A stretch of DNA of 64,000 nucleotides from G963665085 sp963665085 (GCA_963665085.2 CAXXXS010000001.1:4278001-4342000); one strand, 5' to 3'. Numbered from the stretch's first letter, positions 1 to 9,645 are shown. The notes: a model not told the origin generated them from the letters alone. Program-made: numbers and translations.

Positions 1-3000
1 TTTGAGGTATCCGCTAAAATCGCCATACGAAGGTGCGATAAAGGTTCCTTCATAGGCTTTAGACTCCCCGCTAAAAATAGTATCGACTGTAGGAGAAAAT
101 GAAAAATTGGATTTATCGTAAGTCAGGGAATCGATATGCAAGATACCTCCTCCACTGTTTTGTATTGTATACGCTATTGTCGCACTTTCTCCTGCTGTTA
201 ATAATGAACCAAAAGATACAAGCTCCGGAACTGTCGTTAATACAGGATCAGCAACAGGTGCTGTTGATGGGATTTCTCTAGATACACCGTTCATTAAAGT
301 GCCGTTATTACTATTGTCTGTCGCATCAAAAACATAATCTCCTTCTTCTTCATCGAAACCATAGTAAGCAATCAGTCCGTCTTCGTTTCCGGCAAGTGAA
401 CCATATTGTGAACGGATTTCTGCTTGTGTAAGGGCTTTATTCCATATACGAACTTCATCCATTTGGCCATCAAAATAGTATGAACCAGACCTGGGGTCAC
501 GGCCAATCATCATATTTCTATTAACAACATAGGGTGCAACGGTATTTGTACCTGAATAGCTTTCAATACCATCTATATACATTTTAACTAAATCATTATC
601 AAAATCAACTACAGTTGCAACATGATGCCATATTCCATCAGCTACGGATTGGTCATCACCAAAACTGGTGCCGTTAAGATACGTTCTTAAAAATCCACCG
701 GTATTTATTTCAAAATTTACAGACGGATTATCTCCATAATTACCCATAAGAATACTACGTCCGGCATCGGTAGTTTTTATCCACATGTCAATAGAGAAAT
801 TGTGCATAGCCAGACTGTCAAATGCATTGGGTGAACCTAAATCAATATAATCATTTGTCCCATCAAATTCTAAAGCATTACCAGCACCGGCTGCTTTTGT
901 ATACCCATCTGCCAATTTAATAGATTCAAAACTAAAAGTCTTGCTATATGCTGTATCTGTTGCATTAATAGTATAAGCCCGTACGTAATAGATTTTATTT
1001 GTACCGAGGTTTGTAAGTTGCGAGGTGTAATTACCTGTCGAATTTGTACCCCCCTGGTTGGTGTAGTTGTTGTCTATGGATGGGGAACCTGTTGTATCCC
1101 AGCATATACCGTATTGAGAAATATCTGTGGTCAACTCAATAATACGGAAATTAGTTGTGGCAGTTGTTAATTCCAGATCAGAAATTGAGTCAATTATGGG
1201 TGTCGGGCTGTGCGTATATCCCTGCCATGCCAAAAATGGAAAACTATTGTTTTTATTTTGGTTAAATCCCCATATTTCATCAGAGTCATTAGCTGTTTCA
1301 TTCATAAAGTCCCAGCCGGCATCAATAAATAGGTAGTAATCCTGCATTTCAGATGTTATTATTCCGGTTCCTGCCCCGTTGGTAGAACCAGATGTCTCGG
1401 TATTGTAAAAACTAGCTGATACCGTTCCACTATTATATCCAACCAGGCCGCCAACACTATTGCTTCCCGAAACTGGGGCTGTTGCATATGAATTGCTCAC
1501 TTTTGAAGAAGTTGTATTATATCCAACCAGGCCGCCAACATAATTATTTCCCGAAACAGCGCCTGTTGCATATGAGTTGCTTACTTCTGAAGAAGTTGTA
1601 TTATATCCAACCAGACCGCCAACATAATCATCTCCCGAAACAGCGCCTGTTGCATATGAGTTGCTTACTTCTGAAGAAGTTGTATTATATCCAACCAGGC
1701 TGCCAACAAAATCATCTCCCGAGACAGCGCCTGTTGCATATGAGTTGCTCACTTGTGAATAATAATTATACCCTACCAAGCTGCCAATATAATAATTTCC
1801 CAAAATTGTACAATTTGTAATCCCAAGGCTGTCAATAGCTGCCCCTATTGTATAGCCAAATAGCCCAATATTATCACCAGATGATTGATTAATGTATAAA
1901 CTATCTATAACATGCCCGGCTCCATTATAATTCCCGGAAAAATAATTTGAAGAAGATATCCCTATAGGGGAAAATCCTTCACCACCATTCCAGCTACTTG
2001 TCTCTGAAGCATCGATATCTGCTGTTTGTATAAAATATTTATTCCATAATTCGGATGAAGAAGACAATTCCGCTAAATCTTCAAGCGATGTTATTTTAAA
2101 AGGATCGGTTTCTGTGCCAAAACCTTCATAATTTGTGATGGCACACCCTTTATAAAACGCCCAGCAATTAATACTGTTATCACTACCCACAGCCCTTACA
2201 TAAAAGTCGTATAATCCGTTTGTTAAATTATTTATTACTGTACCCGCGTTTGTTGTTGCCGTTACCTGTGTTCCCGCTCCCAAATTAAAACCGTAAGATC
2301 CATATTCTATAATCCATTCGGTTTGGGTATTGTCTTGTAAATCCCATGAAACATTTACCGAAGTATCTGAAGCTTTACTTAAAGTTATATTGGTTACAGA
2401 AGAACAAGTAGTTTCTTCAAGTACTATTTCAATATTTGGCCTGTAGGTTGTTAATGCTCTTCCTGCCGGGGGGGCTTGGGGGTCTGGGTTATTGTAGTCG
2501 TTATAATAATATATACTTTGGTTGTTCGGGGTACTATGGCAATAAAACTCATCACTATTTGAATGATAACCGTCAGTATTTTCATCTACAGCAATAATAA
2601 TATTATCTGTATTGTTATATTCAAAAGGGGTGTTGAAATTGATGGTTATCCATTCATCAGAAGATGAAATTGTGTAGGTTCCGTTGTACACCAACATTAA
2701 GCTGTCAAAAGATATCCAGTCGCCTGTAGATTCAAATTTTGTTTTAGAGGTATTCCCTATATAAACCTTAATAGTATCGGTAAAGCTACTGGAACTTCCA
2801 TTTGTATTCACAAAATGGTATTTTATACTGGTAATAGCATAACCATCGTGATCACCTATTTCATCATGTGTATAAATGGATTGTGAATACGTGTAACTAT
2901 AGTATTGTTCAATTGGTACGCATTGACCTGTGGAGGTACCGTTACCAATTGTAATAGTCTGTTGTGCCCTGGAATAAGTTGTTGACAACAACAGTGGCAT

Positions 3001-3051
3001 TATGGCGAAAAAAACATACTGCCAACGATTAAAAAATAAAAAGTGTTTCAT
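1..3051 (-). CDS. Secreted multidomain GLUG/LamG surface protein, 3' end outside window
   Basis: The frame is open from an ATG at 3051 to the window edge, giving at least 1017 residues. It starts with a signal peptide (hydrophobic stretch then a YSRAQQ cleavage region). An N-terminal beta-rich region is followed by a fibronectin type III-like domain (about residues 211-294), then GLUG repeats of the GGLVGYN type (about 400-540), a LamG/concanavalin-like domain (about 720-877, with the usual WHHVA and DEVRIWN motifs) and, from about 938, a choice-of-anchor D-like domain. This architecture is typical of exported Bacteroidota adhesin or polysaccharide-binding proteins that end in a type IX secretion tail, which would lie beyond the edge. 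The GLUG repeats are nearly identical in DNA. The domain assignments are recognised from motifs; the ligand is unknown. Confidence 0.85.
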   Translation of the reverse strand, partial: MKHFLFFNRWQYVFFAIMPLLLSTTYSRAQQTITIGNGTSTGQCVPIEQYYSYTYSQSIYTHDEIGDHDGYAITSIKYHFVNTNGSSSSFTDTIKVYIGNTSKTKFESTGDWISFDSLMLVYNGTYTISSSDEWITINFNTPFEYNNTDNIIIAVDENTDGYHSNSDEFYCHSTPNNQSIYYYNDYNNPDPQAPPAGRALTTYRPNIEIVLEETTCSSVTNITLSKASDTSVNVSWDLQDNTQTEWIIEYGSYGFNLGAGTQVTATTNAGTVINNLTNGLYDFYVRAVGSDNSINCWAFYKGCAITNYEGFGTETDPFKITSLEDLAELSSSSELWNKYFIQTADIDASETSSWNGGEGFSPIGISSSNYFSGNYNGAGHVIDSLYINQSSGDNIGLFGYTIGAAIDSLGITNCTILGNYYIGSLVGYNYYSQVSNSYATGAVSGDDFVGSLVGYNTTSSEVSNSYATGAVSGDDYVGGLVGYNTTSSEVSNSYATGAVSGNNYVGGLVGYNTTSSKVSNSYATAPVSGSNSVGGLVGYNSGTVSASFYNTETSGSTNGAGTGIITSEMQDYYLFIDAGWDFMNETANDSDEIWGFNQNKNNSFPFLAWQGYTHSPTPIIDSISDLELTTATTNFRIIELTTDISQYGICWDTTGSPSIDNNYTNQGGTNSTGNYTSQLTNLGTNKIYYVRAYTINATDTAYSKTFSFESIKLADGYTKAAGAGNALEFDGTNDYIDLGSPNAFDSLAMHNFSIDMWIKTTDAGRSILMGNYGDNPSVNFEINTGGFLRTYLNGTSFGDDQSVADGIWHHVATVVDFDNDLVKMYIDGIESYSGTNTVAPYVVNRNMMIGRDPRSGSYYFDGQMDEVRIWNKALTQAEIRSQYGSLAGNEDGLIAYYGFDEEEGDYVFDATDNSNNGTLMNGVSREIPSTAPVADPVLTTVPELVSFGSLLTAGESATIAYTIQNSGGGILHIDSLTYDKSNFSFSPTVDTIFSGESKAYEGTFIAPSYGDFSGYLK
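1430..1820 (-). repeat. Tandem 84-bp GLUG-coding repeats
   Basis: Units recur every 84 bp (28 codons): the string GTTGTATTATATCC begins at 1511, 1595 and 1679. Each unit encodes GGLVGYNTTSS followed by a SNSYATGAVSG stretch. The central units differ by only a few bases, so they are recent duplications or are kept alike by recombination. Outer units are more diverged. Confidence 0.85.
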
Positions 3052-3856
3052 AAAAATGTTTTAAGATTTAAATTAATTACAATAACGTTCTTCTTTGAAG
3101 AACCAAAACAATATATACAGCAATGTTGCCGACCATAGATAGTATAAGTCTATTGGCCAGTTTTACTAAAAAAATAAATGTTATGTGTTTAAATTCCTTT
3201 TTGAAAATGAAGGATAAGAAAAATCATAACCTATGTTGATTTCAACATACTAAGTCTGATATAAATTATCATTGGGTGGTTGCTCAAAAATTTGCTCATA
3301 AGCTGAGGTTGTATTTTTATAAAAAGGAAAGAATAATGTAAATAGTATTTTCATGTTTTTAATGATAAAATAATGGTTAAACAATAAAAATGATTTTCAA
3401 GCGCTTTATTTTCTGGATTTAAATTACGGAGACGCCAATAAAATGGTGCATTTTGAAAGGATTGGTTTGTCCGGATTTATAAATCAGGACATTTTAAATG
3501 ACTTTATTAGTGTTTTTTGTGTTAGTTGGCCTTATTCTATGTTACCTGATTATTTGAACTAACAAATATTAATCCGGATTTTTCTGCAAAAAGTTTCCTG
3601 TAGAGTAAGTGATTAAATGTGCAATTGCAAAAATTATCGGGCAGTCTGCAGAGACAAAATTGAAGTTGTATAAAGTTTCAAATTATAAACTTGATTAACG
3701 TCATCCAGAAATCGATAAAAATTATGGGGAAGTAATTTTTATCAAGTGGTTTTCACGCAAATGCTGATTTTTAGGATTCGAATGAAAAATTAATAATCAA
3801 AGATATAGGAAGTCAGGGCAAAGCAAAGGAATAAGTAAAGATATTTGCTCCGTAAC
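3052..3856. other. Intergenic region without a recognised gene
   Basis: No convincing ORF is present on either strand. It holds the upstream region of the surface-protein gene and the downstream region of the TPR-AraC gene. A perfect 7-bp inverted repeat with a 3-nt centre (GTTCTTC-TTT-GAAGAAC, 3087-3103) lies 36 bp upstream of the surface-protein start and could be an operator; this is only a positional argument. Confidence 0.5.
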
Positions 3857-5857
3857 TTACGCTCTGCTGATACTTTCAGGTCCTTCACCTGGGTAGTTCA
3901 TTGCAGATTTTTTAAAATAAGAAGGAGTGAGTCCTGTTATTTCTTTAAATGCTTCATTAAATACCGAACGGGATTTAAAGCCAACTTTATTTGCAATTGC
4001 TTCAAAGGTTAGGTTTTTATATTCCTTATTGCAAAGCATTTCCCGTGCTTCTTTTACCCGGTAGGTATTTATAAATTTGTTAAAATTACATTTGTAATTG
4101 TCATTAATTATTCTTGATAGATATGTTCGGTTTGTATTCAGCATAGTTGCTAAACCTTCAAGTGTAATTGTAGGATCTTTATATGATTTCTCAGAAAGCA
4201 TTAAAAATTCTATCTGTTTGAGGGTGTTTTTTTCTGTTTCTTGCTCAATCAAAATTTGTTTTTTATCTGTTTTTTCTTCTTTACAGTTTTCAATATTTAC
4301 CAACTCAAGATTTTGCAGAAACAGCTTTCTGTTTTTTTTACTTATTTGTCGATAATAATAAAAGAAGATAAAAACAGTTAAAGTTATTACAAGTAAAATA
4401 ACTCCCATTAATCGTATTTGTTGTTGCTTTTTAATTAACAATATTTTTTGTCGATCGAGGTCTTTTGTAATTATTTCTTTTTCACTTTTATATTGAGCTT
4501 GTAGCTCAAAGTTTTTTAAATTACCAATAAAATCTGCATCATAAATACTGTCATAAATGGTTTTATATTGTGCTTGGTATTTATATGCATTTTTATAGTC
4601 TTTAAGATTTTCAAAAATTTTAGAATTTGTTATACAACACTCCATAAGTAAGTCTATGTCGCTTAGTTGGTAATTAGTTAATTGATAACATTTTGTGGCG
4701 TAAAATAGAGCAGAGTCTATATTGTTAAATGAATAATAAAGATTGGCCAGGTTTTTATAAGTTAGAGCCTCACCTTTTTTTTCTTTAAGAATAAGGCTTT
4801 CGGTTAAAGCTCTTTTATAATATTCCAGGGCTTTTGTTTTTTTATCCAATAAAAAATATATTTCGCCTAAGTTATTTAAATTTTCTCCCAGATATGATTT
4901 AGTATTTAGGTCTTCTTTTATTTCTAATGCCTTTAAACAGTATATGAGTGCTTTGTTGTAATCTCCTGTTATTTTATAAATTGCACCTATATTATTATAA
5001 CTACCTGAAATTCTTGAAGGATTGCCAATAAGTTCTCTTAGATCCAGCGATTTATTAAAATATTCAAGAGCTTTTGTATAATCTCCAATAATTTCATAAA
5101 CGATACCCAGACTATTGTAACTATTTGAAAGACCCTCTTTTAAATCAAGAACTTCTCTTATATTTAACGCTTTTTGGTAGTAATCTAATGCATAATCATA
5201 ATCACCCAAATCACGATACACACGTCCCAAGTTATTATAAATGTTGGCTTTTATGTTGTTATCTTCGGATTCAGTAATAAGTTCCAGAGATTTTTGTAAT
5301 GCATTAAGAGCACTATTTAAATCTCCTTTATGTATGTAGCATATACCTATATAATTGTATGCATTTGATATTCCTTGAATATAATTTATTTTCCGACTGA
5401 TATTGATCGATTCCTGGAATAAATCTAAAGCTTGTGTATATAATGCTAATTGATAATTATTTAATCCTAAACCCAAATATGAGTCAGCCAGTCCTTTATC
5501 GGTTGGTGATGATTTTAATAACTGCTTTGCTTTGGTATAATATTCAAGCGATAACTTATATTCAGATTTGTTGTAGTACAGTTGACCGTATAAAAGATAG
5601 CTGTAAGCCAATCCTCTTTTGTAGTTTAATTTATTTGAAATTATTTCTGATTCCTGTGCACATTTTTTTAATTCTTCTATATCATAAATAGTAATTTCTT
5701 CGCCATAAGCTATTAAATAATTTACACGTATACTGTCTTTGTTATTATGTGTTTTTAGTTGATGTCTTAGATTATCTATTTTTACTGTTTGAGAATAAGA
5801 AAGCGTACCTATAAATGCAATGAATAATATTGCTATAAATCTTTGAGGAAAGTTCAT
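3857..5857 (-). CDS. TPR-repeat membrane protein with C-terminal AraC-type DNA-binding domain
   Basis: 666 residues. A signal peptide (ending near residue 22, SYSQ) leads to about ten tetratricopeptide repeats (about 50-420, with repeated GDYxKALxYxxKALxI motifs), a coiled linker, one transmembrane helix (about 476-497) and a C-terminal AraC/HTH_18 domain (about 560-650, with two helix-turn-helix segments and the conserved GFKSRSVFNEAFK signature). The layout puts the TPR sensor in the periplasm and the DNA-binding domain in the cytoplasm, a one-component design common in Bacteroidota. It is transcribed alone and divergently from blaI. Targets cannot be read from the sequence; the adjacent surface-protein gene is one possibility, as inference. 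Confidence 0.88.
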   Translation of the reverse strand: MNFPQRFIAILFIAFIGTLSYSQTVKIDNLRHQLKTHNNKDSIRVNYLIAYGEEITIYDIEELKKCAQESEIISNKLNYKRGLAYSYLLYGQLYYNKSEYKLSLEYYTKAKQLLKSSPTDKGLADSYLGLGLNNYQLALYTQALDLFQESINISRKINYIQGISNAYNYIGICYIHKGDLNSALNALQKSLELITESEDNNIKANIYNNLGRVYRDLGDYDYALDYYQKALNIREVLDLKEGLSNSYNSLGIVYEIIGDYTKALEYFNKSLDLRELIGNPSRISGSYNNIGAIYKITGDYNKALIYCLKALEIKEDLNTKSYLGENLNNLGEIYFLLDKKTKALEYYKRALTESLILKEKKGEALTYKNLANLYYSFNNIDSALFYATKCYQLTNYQLSDIDLLMECCITNSKIFENLKDYKNAYKYQAQYKTIYDSIYDADFIGNLKNFELQAQYKSEKEIITKDLDRQKILLIKKQQQIRLMGVILLVITLTVFIFFYYYRQISKKNRKLFLQNLELVNIENCKEEKTDKKQILIEQETEKNTLKQIEFLMLSEKSYKDPTITLEGLATMLNTNRTYLSRIINDNYKCNFNKFINTYRVKEAREMLCNKEYKNLTFEAIANKVGFKSRSVFNEAFKEITGLTPSYFKKSAMNYPGEGPESISRA

Positions 5858-6027
5858 TAACTGATATTGTAAAATAATTTAAAGAAAGATAGTAATTATT
5901 TTCATCTGTTTACGATTGTTTATTTAACAGGTGTTTTAGAAGTTGTACATCATAAAAAATTATTACTGTTGCAATGTGCTTTATGTAAATTGAATATTAA
6001 TAAGCTTTCAACGTTATTTATAAAAAA

Positions 6028-6072
6028 AACTAAAGAATTAGTTGTAAAACTAAAAGTTTAGTTGTATGTTTG
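6028..6072 (+). promoter_or_regulatory. blaI operon promoter with two tandem dyads (candidate BlaI operators)
   Basis: A Bacteroidota promoter is visible: TTG at 6042-6044, a 20-bp spacer and TATGTTTG (TAnnTTTG) at 6065-6072, 50 bp before the blaI start. Two dyads of the form AACTAA-N4-TTAGTT cover it: 6028-6043 and 6048-6063, spaced 20 bp centre to centre; the second has 7-bp arms (AACTAAA-AG-TTTAGTT). Paired dyads over an autoregulated promoter match the known arrangement of BlaI/MecI control. The sequence shows the dyads and promoter match; binding by this BlaI is inferred. Confidence 0.7.
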
Positions 6073-6121
6073 TTCCGAATTCAAAAATGATATCATTTTA
6101 AAACAATAAAATCTAATATTA

Positions 6122-6496
6122 ATGAAACAACTTACCAAGGCAGAAGAACAAATCATGCAGGTATTATGGGAACTGGATAAAGCTTTTGTTAAAGATATAA
6201 TAGAAGAATTACCCGAACCAAAACCTGCTTACAATACAGTATCAACCATTGTTCGAATTCTTGAAAAGAAAGAATTTGTAGGACATAACTCTTACGGTAA
6301 AACACATGAGTATTTTCCATTGATAACCAAAGATGAATACTCCCAAAAATACCTTAACAATTTTGTGCAGGGATATTTTGGGAATTCATTTAAGCAGCTG
6401 GTCTCATTTTTTACAAAACAAGAAAATCTAAGTTTAAATGAGATTGAAGATATAATGAAGGTATTGGAGGAGGAGAAGAAGAAGAAAGATAGTTAG
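6122..6496 (+). CDS. blaI: BlaI/MecI/CopY family transcriptional repressor
   Basis: 124 residues, normal for the family. The N-terminal winged helix begins with the characteristic LTKAEEQIMQVLWEL segment and the YNTVSTIVRILEKKEFV recognition and wing region, followed by a C-terminal dimerisation helix pair. Family members repress an operon until a membrane M56 metallopeptidase (BlaR1/MecR1 type) causes their cleavage. The next two genes encode such M56 proteins, so this is the repressor of a three-gene signalling operon; the two dyads upstream of its own start suggest autoregulation. The signal could be cell-wall stress, but these Bacteroidota systems are rarely tied to beta-lactams, so the inducer is unknown. 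Confidence 0.92.
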   Translation: MKQLTKAEEQIMQVLWELDKAFVKDIIEELPEPKPAYNTVSTIVRILEKKEFVGHNSYGKTHEYFPLITKDEYSQKYLNNFVQGYFGNSFKQLVSFFTKQENLSLNEIEDIMKVLEEEKKKKDS

Positions 6497-6577
6497 GAGT
6501 GACAAGTAAAGAGTAAACAATAAGCTGTAATTACTAATAGGAAACCGGAAAAGGGAGAATGTAAAAATAAAAAGATA

Positions 6578-7897
6578 ATGAATAATATTTTACAAGATAC
6601 ATATATCATAGAATCTATACTGGTATCAGGTATTCTGTACAGTATTTATTTGATTGGTCTAAGAAATAGCTCAACACTTGTGTTTAATAGAATATTATTG
6701 CTTGTAATAAGTTTTCTCGGTTTTCTAGTCCCTTTTCTTAATTTTTCTTTACCACAAAATTCGACGATTCCAACAAGTTCAATATTATTAGAAGGTGTTA
6801 CAATAATTCTGTCTGGCAATCAAACTTTAATGTTTGATATTTTAAATTGGAAAACAATTTATTTCGTAATTACGGTTATTTTTCTTGTGCATTTTATTTT
6901 TCAGATTATACATATTTTCCGTTTGGGACAAAATTCTGAAGGAGATACATTCAAGATAATATCAGGGAAATACCCACATTTTTCATTCTTCAATAGAATT
7001 TTTATTAATACAGAATTAATTCAGTCAAAAAATGAAATGGATATGATTATTGAACATGAAAAGGTTCATGTAAAACAGATGCATTCTATTGATATTTTGT
7101 TATTTGAAATACTGAAAATTTTTTTGTGGTTTAATCCTTTTATCTGGTTAATCAAAAATTTAGCTGTTGAAAACCATGAATATCTCGCAGACAAAGGGAT
7201 GCTGAAAACAACAACAATAAATATCTATGATTATTTTAATGAACTGCTCCAATCCACATTATTTAACTACAATATTTCCATCGTAAATAATTTTAATAAC
7301 TCATTACTAAAAAAACGAATTAAAATGATTACAAAACAAAATTTTAAAAGAATAGAAAGGTTTATCCCTTTATTGATTATACCAATTTTTTTATTGGTTG
7401 GAGTATTTTTCGCTTGTACTGATAACATTCTAGCCAATGAGGCTAGTAAAGAACAGATTGAAGGTAATGGTGAAGTACAGGAAGAAGAAAGTATCCCCGT
7501 AACACAGCTGAAAGATGAACAGAAAATAAATTACAAAGGAAATTTTATTGAAGGTTCAAAAGAGAAGTATGGTGAAGTAGTCTATGTAAATGCTGATATT
7601 TTACCCAAATTTAATGGAGAAAGCCATCAAAAATTTATAACATATATTCAAGATAATCTTGTATACCCGGAAGAAGCTAAAAAACAAAATATTCAAGGTA
7701 AAGTATACATCCAGTTTATTGTTTCATCGAAGGGTGAAATAATTGACGCAAAGATTGCTAGAGGCATAAATAAAATACTTGATGAAGAAGCTCTTAAAAT
7801 AATAAAAAGTTCTCCCAAATGGACTCCTGCTATGCTTGAGAATGGAGAAAATATAGCTGTTCAATTTACTTGTCCTGTTTCATTTGTTTTAAATTAA
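6578..7897 (+). CDS. M56 family metallopeptidase (BlaR1-like) with TonB C-terminal domain
   Basis: 439 residues. The N-terminal half carries several transmembrane helices (about residues 8-28, 36-56, 90-112) and the zinc protease motif HEKVH (H160, E161, H164) in the BlaR1/MecR1-type M56 domain, with the NHEYLADKG helix supplying a third ligand region. A further membrane helix (about 265-285, ending in a Cys) is followed by a linker and a TonB C-terminal domain (about 345-438, PEEAKKQNIQGKVYIQF). Known family members sense a signal and inactivate BlaI; the TonB domain here replaces the penicillin-binding sensor of classic BlaR1. It lies 81 bp after blaI and 7 bp before a paralogue. Confidence 0.9.
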   Translation: MNNILQDTYIIESILVSGILYSIYLIGLRNSSTLVFNRILLLVISFLGFLVPFLNFSLPQNSTIPTSSILLEGVTIILSGNQTLMFDILNWKTIYFVITVIFLVHFIFQIIHIFRLGQNSEGDTFKIISGKYPHFSFFNRIFINTELIQSKNEMDMIIEHEKVHVKQMHSIDILLFEILKIFLWFNPFIWLIKNLAVENHEYLADKGMLKTTTINIYDYFNELLQSTLFNYNISIVNNFNNSLLKKRIKMITKQNFKRIERFIPLLIIPIFLLVGVFFACTDNILANEASKEQIEGNGEVQEEESIPVTQLKDEQKINYKGNFIEGSKEKYGEVVYVNADILPKFNGESHQKFITYIQDNLVYPEEAKKQNIQGKVYIQFIVSSKGEIIDAKIARGINKILDEEALKIIKSSPKWTPAMLENGENIAVQFTCPVSFVLN

Positions 7898-7904
7898 AAA
7901 TAAA

Positions 7905-9503
7905 ATGATACCACAACAATCATATATTATCGAGTCAATTCTCGCAACGGGAATATTGTATGTTATTTATTTCCTTGCATTACGAAACAGGCCTATGTTG
8001 ATTTTTAACCGGTTTATGCTTTTGGGAATGCCGGTGCTGGGAATGATTTTACCCTTGATAAATTTCTCATTACCCCAGAATAGTGATATTCCAACGAGTT
8101 CATATCTAATGGAAGAGGTATTTGTAAATGCAGAATATCAGTATGAAACAGAAGCTTTGCTGTCTAATTACCAATATCTGTATTTACTAGTTGTATTTAT
8201 TTTACTTGTGTTTTTTATTTTCCAGGTTATACACATTATCCGTTTACGAAAAGAGAGTGAGTTGCTTTACTATAATACAAATACCTATAATCTGATTAAT
8301 GGTAATTATCCGCACTTTTCATTTTTTAACCAGGTATATATTAATAACAAGCTGATCGATAATGTAGAAGAGCTGGAAACCATTATGGAACACGAAAGAG
8401 TGCATGTAAAACAGTGGCATTCTTTAGACATTATAATATTTGAGGTATTGAAGCTTTTATTCTGGTTTAATCCTTTTATCTGGTTGTTTAAGAAATTAGC
8501 AATAGAAAATCACGAATATTTGGCAGACAGGGGGATGATAAATAAAACTTCTAAAAACCTTGTTGATTACTTTAATGAGCTATTACAAAATAGCCTGTTT
8601 ACCTATAAAATAACACTAGCCAATAATTTTAATAATTCACTTTTAAAAAAACGTGTAATCATGATGACAAAAAAACTAAAAACAGTTGAGCGGTTAATAC
8701 CGCTTTTTATTCTACCTATTTTAATTTTTGTAGGAATCTTTTTTGCTTGTACAGAAAGCAACCAAATTCTGGGAGAACAAATAGAAGAGGAAGTAACTCT
8801 CAAAACGGCAGATCCAAGTGAATATGGAGGGGATGATTTATTCTTTATTGTAGAAGAAATGCCTCTCTTTAATGGAGGAAACCATATGCAATTCAGGGAT
8901 TATGTAACAGACAGTCTGGTATATCCTAAAGAAGCGCTTGAAAAAGGTATTGTAGGGCGTGTATTTGTACAATTTATAGTTGGAACAGATGGCAAGGTGC
9001 ATGATGCCACCGTTGTTCGCAGTGCTGATCCGTTGCTTGATGCAGAAGCACTGCGTGTTGTAAATTCTTCTCCTGATTGGACTCCCGGGAAGCAGAGAGG
9101 ACAAAATGTAGCTGTACAATTTACATTTCCTATTGTATTCCAAACGGAAGAAAAGAAAGTGGAGGAGACAAAAAGTGCAGAGCAATATAGTAAGATATCT
9201 GTAAGTGTAATAAATGGTGTGCCAAGATTAAACTTAGGTATAAGATTACCTTCAGACGGGGATGCCAAAGAAGAACTGACAGATAAATTTAATGTACAGG
9301 TTGAATTTTATGTAAATGATAAACTTAAAATAGAGAATCTTACAGTTAAACAAAATGAAAACCAATCTCTTCTGGATGATGTTTATAAATTAGTAGATGA
9401 ACAAAAACTACTAGCAGTTATAAAAGAATCTTATTCTTTAGATAATGAATATCTGGAAGATAGCTATTTTAACATCAGTTTTGCTTATCAGCCATATAGG
9501 TAG
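7905..9503 (+). CDS. Second M56 family metallopeptidase with TonB C-terminal domain
   Basis: 532 residues, a clear paralogue of the preceding gene in tandem (the start segment YIIESILATGILYVIYFLALRN and the whole protease region align). The M56 motif is HERVH (H163, E164, H167), with NHEYLADRG downstream. Membrane helices precede and follow the protease domain; a TonB C-terminal domain occupies about 315-405 (YPKEALEKGIVGRVFVQF). It carries an extra tail of about 120 residues not present in its neighbour. The short spacing makes it part of the blaI operon. The duplication suggests two sensors feeding one repressor; that division of labour is inferred. Confidence 0.9.
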   Translation: MIPQQSYIIESILATGILYVIYFLALRNRPMLIFNRFMLLGMPVLGMILPLINFSLPQNSDIPTSSYLMEEVFVNAEYQYETEALLSNYQYLYLLVVFILLVFFIFQVIHIIRLRKESELLYYNTNTYNLINGNYPHFSFFNQVYINNKLIDNVEELETIMEHERVHVKQWHSLDIIIFEVLKLLFWFNPFIWLFKKLAIENHEYLADRGMINKTSKNLVDYFNELLQNSLFTYKITLANNFNNSLLKKRVIMMTKKLKTVERLIPLFILPILIFVGIFFACTESNQILGEQIEEEVTLKTADPSEYGGDDLFFIVEEMPLFNGGNHMQFRDYVTDSLVYPKEALEKGIVGRVFVQFIVGTDGKVHDATVVRSADPLLDAEALRVVNSSPDWTPGKQRGQNVAVQFTFPIVFQTEEKKVEETKSAEQYSKISVSVINGVPRLNLGIRLPSDGDAKEELTDKFNVQVEFYVNDKLKIENLTVKQNENQSLLDDVYKLVDEQKLLAVIKESYSLDNEYLEDSYFNISFAYQPYR

Positions 9504-9518
9504 CTAATACAAAAGACC

Positions 9519-9548
9519 TCTTAAAGTCCTCCTAGGAGGACTTTAAGA
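9519..9548. terminator. 30-bp perfect palindrome after the M56 operon
   Basis: Fifteen-base arms meet without a spacer around CCTAGG (left arm begins TCTTAAAGTCC). It sits 15 bp after the last operon gene, so it can fold as a strong hairpin in the transcript. There is no T-run on the plus strand directly after it, so it may be a 3'-end stabilising or processing hairpin rather than a standard intrinsic terminator. Confidence 0.6.
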
Positions 9549-9616
9549 TGAGTTACAGAATAAGTTAAATCTGTATTGTAACATTGAGGACAATACAAGT
9601 AAGGCTGTAAAAAATT

Positions 9617-9645
9617 CCGACAGGTCTACTGACTCTGTCGGGTTT
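9617..9645 (+). terminator. Hairpin CCGACAG/CTGTCGG followed by GTTTT, REP-like
   Basis: Arms CCGACAG (9617-9623) and CTGTCGG (9635-9641) with an 11-nt loop, flanked by AAAATT before and GTTTT after. It could terminate transcription in either direction or be a degenerate REP-type repeat: its CTGTCGG core resembles CTGTCAGG in the element at 27663-27784. Confidence 0.5.

Noticed and set aside
1482..1820. Plus-strand ORF with repeated MSCLLLKKLYYIQP text
   Set aside because: It is the antisense shadow of the GLUG repeats in the minus-strand surface protein, which has a signal peptide and recognised domains.
8838..9268. Two minus-strand ORFs of 115 and 122 codons
   Set aside because: Both lie antisense to the TonB domain of the second M56 gene.
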